Below are positions 59,008 to 64,000 of a stretch of 64,000 nucleotides of DNA, one piece after another (position 1 is the stretch's first letter; every line of letters begins with the position of its first letter). The stretch comes from Cephalotrichum gorgonifer. Lineage: Eukaryota > Ascomycota > Sordariomycetes > Microascales > Microascaceae. The position numbers and the translations under genes are program-made. Location of the stretch: positions 265,156 to 329,155 of the forward strand of contig ONZQ02000007.1 of NCBI GenBank assembly GCA_900312665.1. Reading direction: 5' to 3'. The notes under the pieces were generated by a model. The model searched no databases. It worked only from the letters and a program-made list of their open reading frames with translations, and had not been told where the DNA came from.

Positions 59008-59459
59008 ATGGATGAATCGAAGGCAAGGGGGCGTAAGGGGTTGTTCGTACCTCGTCTCGCTCTATTCTTCCTTTTGTCCTTCCTTTTTCCACTTGTTTTT
59101 TTTTTCAGTTGGAGGGATCACACTCGGGACACAAGTCTCAGTCCTCCCCTTCGCGCCTATACAGGACCGGGACTTCCAAGCGTCGTGGGTTGATGAAGCT
59201 GTAAGCGCAGCACAGTGAGTACATATCATGGACACAACCTACCCCCGCGAACCTCGAGACCCCCCCCCCCCCCCCCGGCCTGCATCATGTAGGGAGTTAC
59301 CTTGGCTGATAGGCCCCGCGCGGCTCATCTGGTGCTGGGGTATCTCGGGGTGGTCGCACAGCAGGTAAGCTGCGGAGCATCTGAGTGCCCATGGTGCGTC
59401 GAGTTATCATCTGCAGATTTCCACACACCAAGCATCTTGGTTATGCGGATCACTCCTAA
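59008..59459 (+). CDS. Candidate small four-exon gene, unknown product
   Basis: A spliced reading of 81 residues that I do not recognise. Exons are 59008-59032, 59109-59214, 59293-59364 and 59417-59459. All junctions keep one frame: donors GTAAGG, GTGAGT and GTAAGC, acceptors TTTTTTTTTCAG, CATGTAG and CTGCAG; introns are 76, 78 and 52 nt. The peptide includes GGITLGTQVSVLPFAPIQD, ASWVDEAVSAAQELPWLIG and LIWCWGISGWSH. The second intron contains a 17-C run, and no good branch site was found there. It may be a genuine short gene, the end of a longer one, or chance. There is no family support. Confidence 0.3.
59260..59276 (+). repeat. Poly-C run (17)
   Basis: The longest homopolymer in the window, inside the second intron of the candidate gene at 59008-59459. 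Confidence 0.9.
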
Positions 59460-62400
59460 TCCCAGGCATTCCCCCGTCTAAACCCTGCACATCTCAGACT
59501 TTTCCTAGATGATGGTTCCTGTACGAGTAGGCATAGCACAGACTGGGAGAGTGGAGACTGATACCCCAAAACATCTCAATGCAGGTAATGCCTGCTCACA
59601 TCGTGTCTCTCTCGAATCTCTCATTATCAATAGCCTCGCTTCTTTCCACAACAGTTAGGTGAAGCGAGGAGGTCGTTATCACTATAGCAGCATCGATAAA
59701 CACTAAGGCGGTCTTCTCTTCGTAGCCCCTCCTTCTTAACATGGCGGTGCCATTCAAAGGCACCCAATGACGCTGTGTTCCCGAAGCCCAAACCGGGTCA
59801 ATCTTCTCTCGATTACTAGTAATACACGAGCGCACACCTACCTGGTCCTACGGGTGGCACCCAGGAGTATGAGATAGCAGACATCATGCTTAAGCAAGAT
59901 CACTTCACTGCTCTCTTAGAAGAACCGTCCTGGAACATTAAAGACTTTCTCTGACATGTGTTAGTGGACACCGTGGGCTCACGACCAGGGCAAGGTGTTA
60001 GGCTGCCCTAATACCTGTTATACCCTCGCTCACAAAGACGTCCAGGTGCCTACTCGTGGGCAAAAGTATTACCGGCGAATCCAGTTCTTTCGTAGCGCCA
60101 TTCAACATATGCACGATGCAAACAGGGGCCTGAGTTTCTACTTGTACTATGTCCCAACCCAAGCGAGTTGTTCTCCCATGTCCCACTCGGCCAGGCAATG
60201 GTCGTAGTGGAGCCACCCAGAGCGCTAGAATCCCTTCCGGAATGGAAGCCCCGGAACAGAGCCCCGGTGCCGCTAGGGCGTGAAGAGATTGCGGTCCCAT
60301 ATAATGGGATCCGTAATACCGAGGAGACGGGGCCGTCCAGGTTCACCCATGTCACCAGTATCTCGAAACAAGTCATCGTCGCTCAGATCTAGCAGGTCGG
60401 ACCCTCCATGAGATCCATCCCGAACCCAACCCTAGCAGGACAGGTCAACACCGCCATCTTCATCATACCCCTGCCACCGACATTTGCTGCGGGAAGAAAC
60501 CTCACGATCCCGTATCTCCCCGAGCATCGAGATCCCATGCGCCATTATAAAGTCGGTGAATGTAAATGTGGAAAGGCCCCTCGGAGAGAGATCCCAAGAT
60601 GCAGATCCAAGAACGGAGCACTACGGGTAGTATGCATCCCACAGTGCCCCCTTGCCATCCTGGCGTCCCTGGAAATGGCGGTCATCGCACCGCGGCATCG
60701 GGAGACCCGCCCGGCCAAAGGATCCTAGATACGCCACATGCCACATGCCACATGCGCGGGGGCGTTGTGGTGTTGAATGGATCGATTCTGCAGCCGCGAC
60801 AGGTTAGCTCGACGGCTGTAAGTTCGTGCAGCAGCGGCGGGCTGGTAAAGACACCGAGACTGCAAAGTTTTTATGATCCTTGTCGGGCTATGCCAGTTCA
60901 GGGGTTCGGCTGTGGGTTAAGATCCTATTTGGGAAGCCCCTTGCTCAACAGGGTTGTTCACCGTCATTTCAATCTGCGAAGGCGTCCGAGAACAGGCATA
61001 ATGGGGCTTTCATAGTGCATACCGCTTTGTGTTGCTGCTTGTACTTTTATTATGTGGAGAACTCGAGGAGCCCAACAATGATATGGGTACCAGTACTCTT
61101 AGTCCTGCTTGTCAACTGGCACACGTATAACTTTGCAATTCGCAGGCGGGAGGAATTGTGTGGATCCCACTGCTACAGTACGAGTACCACCATGTTGCAC
61201 AGGAAGGGTGTCTTCAGACCGGCACCCCGTCCCACTAACCATCACCCATCCAGTCATTTCAGAGTTTTATTATTATACCGAGGACGGAGGATAACAAAGC
61301 AATAAAATAGGGAAATCCATGTCAGATCTGATACTCGCACGAGCAAGCAGACACTAAGTACCACCTCCTATGACCCACAAGCACAAGTCTTCAATCGGTG
61401 ATATTGGATCGTCTCTAAATGGGAGGGAAGCTCTCCAAACAGCCCGAGGGACCAAGAAGTGCGAAGTACTCGTACTAGCACTCGTCAGTTGTCGATGCAC
61501 CAGGATGGGCCTGACAGGGTGTTCGCGTATTATGCATCCTGCATCGTCCGGTGAACGACTGCATGGACTCAAGCAAGGCTACGGAGACATGTACAAGTAC
61601 ATGTGTTCGGATTACTTTGTATGACGGAACCGCTTCTCGTACTTCGCTCAGTTCTCAACCACCCCGCGCATATTAATCCATTAACGCAAAGGGAAGGTCG
61701 ATTTCTCCTGGTTGAACCCCTCACCTGCACCAAGTCCGTTGCTTGTAACCCCGCCATCTCTACTCGTGGTCTCCCCGTTTGGGTTGTGCCAGCGGGCGAG
61801 CTCCTCACATCGATGGAGAGCCAGGTCTTGAGAGCTAGCTGGATCGTTCTCATCTATGAGTACGAGTACGAGTACCGTGTACTATTATTGCACACGCTTC
61901 CCCCGTTTTCTCGGCACAACTTCATGCTCCGCCTTTACGTTAGCGGCATTCCCGTTTGAGGAGCGGGGCGTGATTGTACCGAGTAGCATCCTGCGAGGAG
62001 CATCGTGCCACTCAACCAACCCCACTACCACTGTCTCCTCCGCAACCACCGGAAAGCTGGGTCAGAGTAGTGGGGCCTCGTCCCCCATCCCCACAAGGTC
62101 TACCTATTACTCAGTGCTCGTACTCCTCAGACTAAGCCTCCTATGACCAAGTCACCACCCATTAAGCCCGAAAGGATTATCGGAAGGGCACTTCGTACTT
62201 GGATGTCGCAGCATTGGAAGAACGGGGTACAGCAAGAGAAGGACCCAATTTACTAAGCGGTGCGCTTTCTGCGTACTACATATAGATGGAAGCGGGGCGA
62301 CACCGCCATCGAGGCGCCCAAGTCGGGACCAGGGCGGAGGGCGGCAAGAGATGACAGACGAAGAAATAATAAATAGAAAAACGAGGTCCAGATAGTATTT

Positions 62401-64000
62401 GTCGTGAGGGAATTTCAAGGGCAAGAGCCAGCATGAATTACTTCGGATGGACTCGAAATTTCGCCGGAGAAGGGAGGGATGAAAATCAAGGACAGGCCGG
62501 AACGTGTCCATTTCGTGTTGGGGGTCGTGCATGTCCATCCAATGTCGGAGGGCGACAACCAGTCCCTCCTGCCCTCGCCCCTGGGATCACCCCTCCCTGC
62601 AGAGCCAGCCTCGGTCCCTCCTTGCTGCCCCCTTAGCCACAAACCAAATTCACAGCCACGGCGATGGATTTGCCTGTTTGCAAGCTCCTTGGGGGCGGCG
62701 CCCCTGCATTTGTCGCAAAATTTATCCTCGTACGAGTAGGGCATATGTGAGCAAGCAAAACCCGGGAGCCAGATGCTGACCAGTTATTCTCTTGACCCCC
62801 GACCGCCCGCTGATACCAAGAGCTCCTATTGCTACCAAGTACAAAGCGTACGAGTACAAAGTACTAGCAGGTCGTAAATGGGGCGCCCTGAGTGGGGACC
62901 TTGACAGGAGCTGACGAACGGAAAGCAATGAACATCAGGAAGATGCGGCTCATCAGGGGTCTCAATTGAAAGGAGGAGCTGAATCCACACACACAAAACT
63001 GCGGTTTCTCGAATCGAAGTCAGGGTTTTCATTCAGGGGGTGGGAGGCCCTTGCTTACAATCACGCATTCCTATCTAATCTTTTTTCAGCGCTCGACGAA
63101 AGGTGTAATAATTGGTCGCACGTCGGATGTCGAACGCAAGTGTGTAGCCTCGACCCCTCCAAACATCCCCGCCCCCTCCCACCTCAACCCCCCTTTTTTC
63201 GTCATATTGCCCCTCGACCTCGTTTTAGATCGAAATTTAGTGACGGCGGGGGGAATAGCGCGGTACACCTACCCGGTGCACCCCATATGATATACTTGTA
63301 GGTGCGGGTAATCACCTCTACCGGTCAATGTTATTAGTCGCGAGTTCATATTAGCTTCGAGTACGAATAAGACACGACACATACAAGTAATAGACAGGTG
63401 AGACATATACGAGTACTGAGTAAGACCAAGGGTTTGCGCCCATCGGGGGCTACCCGCGATCTTCTCGGCCGGAGAGGCCGGATTCCAATCAGTCGGCGCA
63501 CGAGTAGACCGACCCCGAAGAGATTAGTGTTCAGGCGGCCCCCCAATCTGGAAGACAGGTAATAATAATAATAAGGGAAAATGGGTCGGTCGCGCCGGGA
63601 GGGATGTCTTGGTTTTTGTGGTACCTCGTTTGCTCACCAGAGTACATTGAAATGAAGGAGCCGTCCTCCCCGTCGTCCGGGTCGCGTGTTGATGCTGCGT
63701 TAGGTCGCCCCACTGCACTAAATTAGGAAGTATCGGATACCATCCCACATGTAACCGGCACATTCAGCTCCACGTTCGTGTTGCCGCGGGTCGGGCCTGC
63801 GGGGCGAGCTGCCCAAGGAAGTATTAAGGACACGCCTCGGCTCTGCTCAGCGAACGCGGTCCCGCCCCCCCGCGACCCCCCCCCCCCCCAGGCTAAACTG
63901 AAAGGGGGAGATTTGCAACTCCTCTTGGATTTCTCCTGAGAGTACTAATTTCACCAACCCCCCCCCCCCCCCTATGTTGGCCAGAGTTATCCTCTATCGC
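59460..64000. other. Gene-poor end of window
   Basis: No convincing gene, RNA or mobile element in about 4.5 kb. ORFs are short and lack domains or splice support. Poly-C runs lie at 63876-63889 (14) and 63958-63972 (15), and a short TAA repeat at 63561-63574. The TAC-NN-GTA motif is frequent. Confidence 0.55.
63958..63972 (+). repeat. Poly-C run (15)
   Basis: Fifteen consecutive C residues close to the window end; a 14-C run lies 70 bp upstream. Confidence 0.9.

Larger units (their letters stand above)
58412..63415. repeat. Second dense field of TAC(TT/AA/TC/GA)GTA motifs
   Basis: Copies start at 58412, 58446, 59522, 61179, 61467, 61592, 61861, 61867, 62731, 62849, 63293, 63382 and 63408. 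At 61855-61875 the unit becomes a tandem GTACGA hexamer array with overlapping copies. Confidence 0.8.

Overview
The window looks like nuclear DNA of a filamentous ascomycete (Pezizomycotina, most likely Sordariomycetes). The genes are intron-rich, with introns mostly of 50-105 nt carrying GTANGT-type donors, CTRAY-like branch sites and short distances to YAG. Products include PalB, a septin-like GTPase with a C-terminal membrane anchor, a tafazzin, Sgf73, Vts1 and a typical ascomycete beta-tubulin. All exon joins were worked out by eye from frame, splice signals and family knowledge. No transposon, plasmid or viral gene was recognised, and no obviously AT-rich RIP-damaged block.

Layout. 1-22.3 kb is gene-dense: a C2H2 transcription factor (+), the calpain-like protease PalB (-), a peroxisomal adenine nucleotide carrier (+), ribosomal protein eL29 (+), the SAM-domain RNA-binding protein Vts1 (+), the TFIIIC subunit Tfc4 (+) and a 1153-residue Ser/Pro-rich protein of unknown function (-). 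22.3-32.3 kb is a roughly 10 kb stretch with no convincing gene. 32.3-57.6 kb is dense again: Gcn20 (+), beta-tubulin (+), mitochondrial uL6 (+), the septin-like GTPase (-), two tandem intron-containing tRNA-Ile(AAU) genes (+), the CDK Pho85 (-), a third identical-type tRNA-Ile (-), a NOSIP-like RING protein (-), tafazzin (+), Sgf73 (-) and the Ras exchange factor Cdc25 (-). 57.6-64 kb is gene-poor, with one candidate small four-exon gene at 59.0-59.5 kb.

The genes are housekeeping or signalling functions and do not form a visible cluster or pathway. They cover pH signalling (PalB), Ras/cAMP (Cdc25), nutrient/phosphate CDK (Pho85), translation control (Gcn20), cytosolic and mitochondrial ribosomes (eL29, uL6m), Pol III and SAGA transcription (Tfc4, Sgf73), cardiolipin remodelling (tafazzin) and peroxisomal ATP import.

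The most unusual signal is not a gene. A short non-coding motif, two GTAC-like half-sites spaced by two bases (TACTTGTA/TACAAGTA and TACTCGTA/TACGAGTA), occurs at least 40 times. Every copy found lies outside the gene models, and nearly all are packed into the gene-poor stretches at 23-31, 34.8-36.1 and 58.4-63.4 kb. The same stretches also hold most of the long poly-C/poly-G runs.
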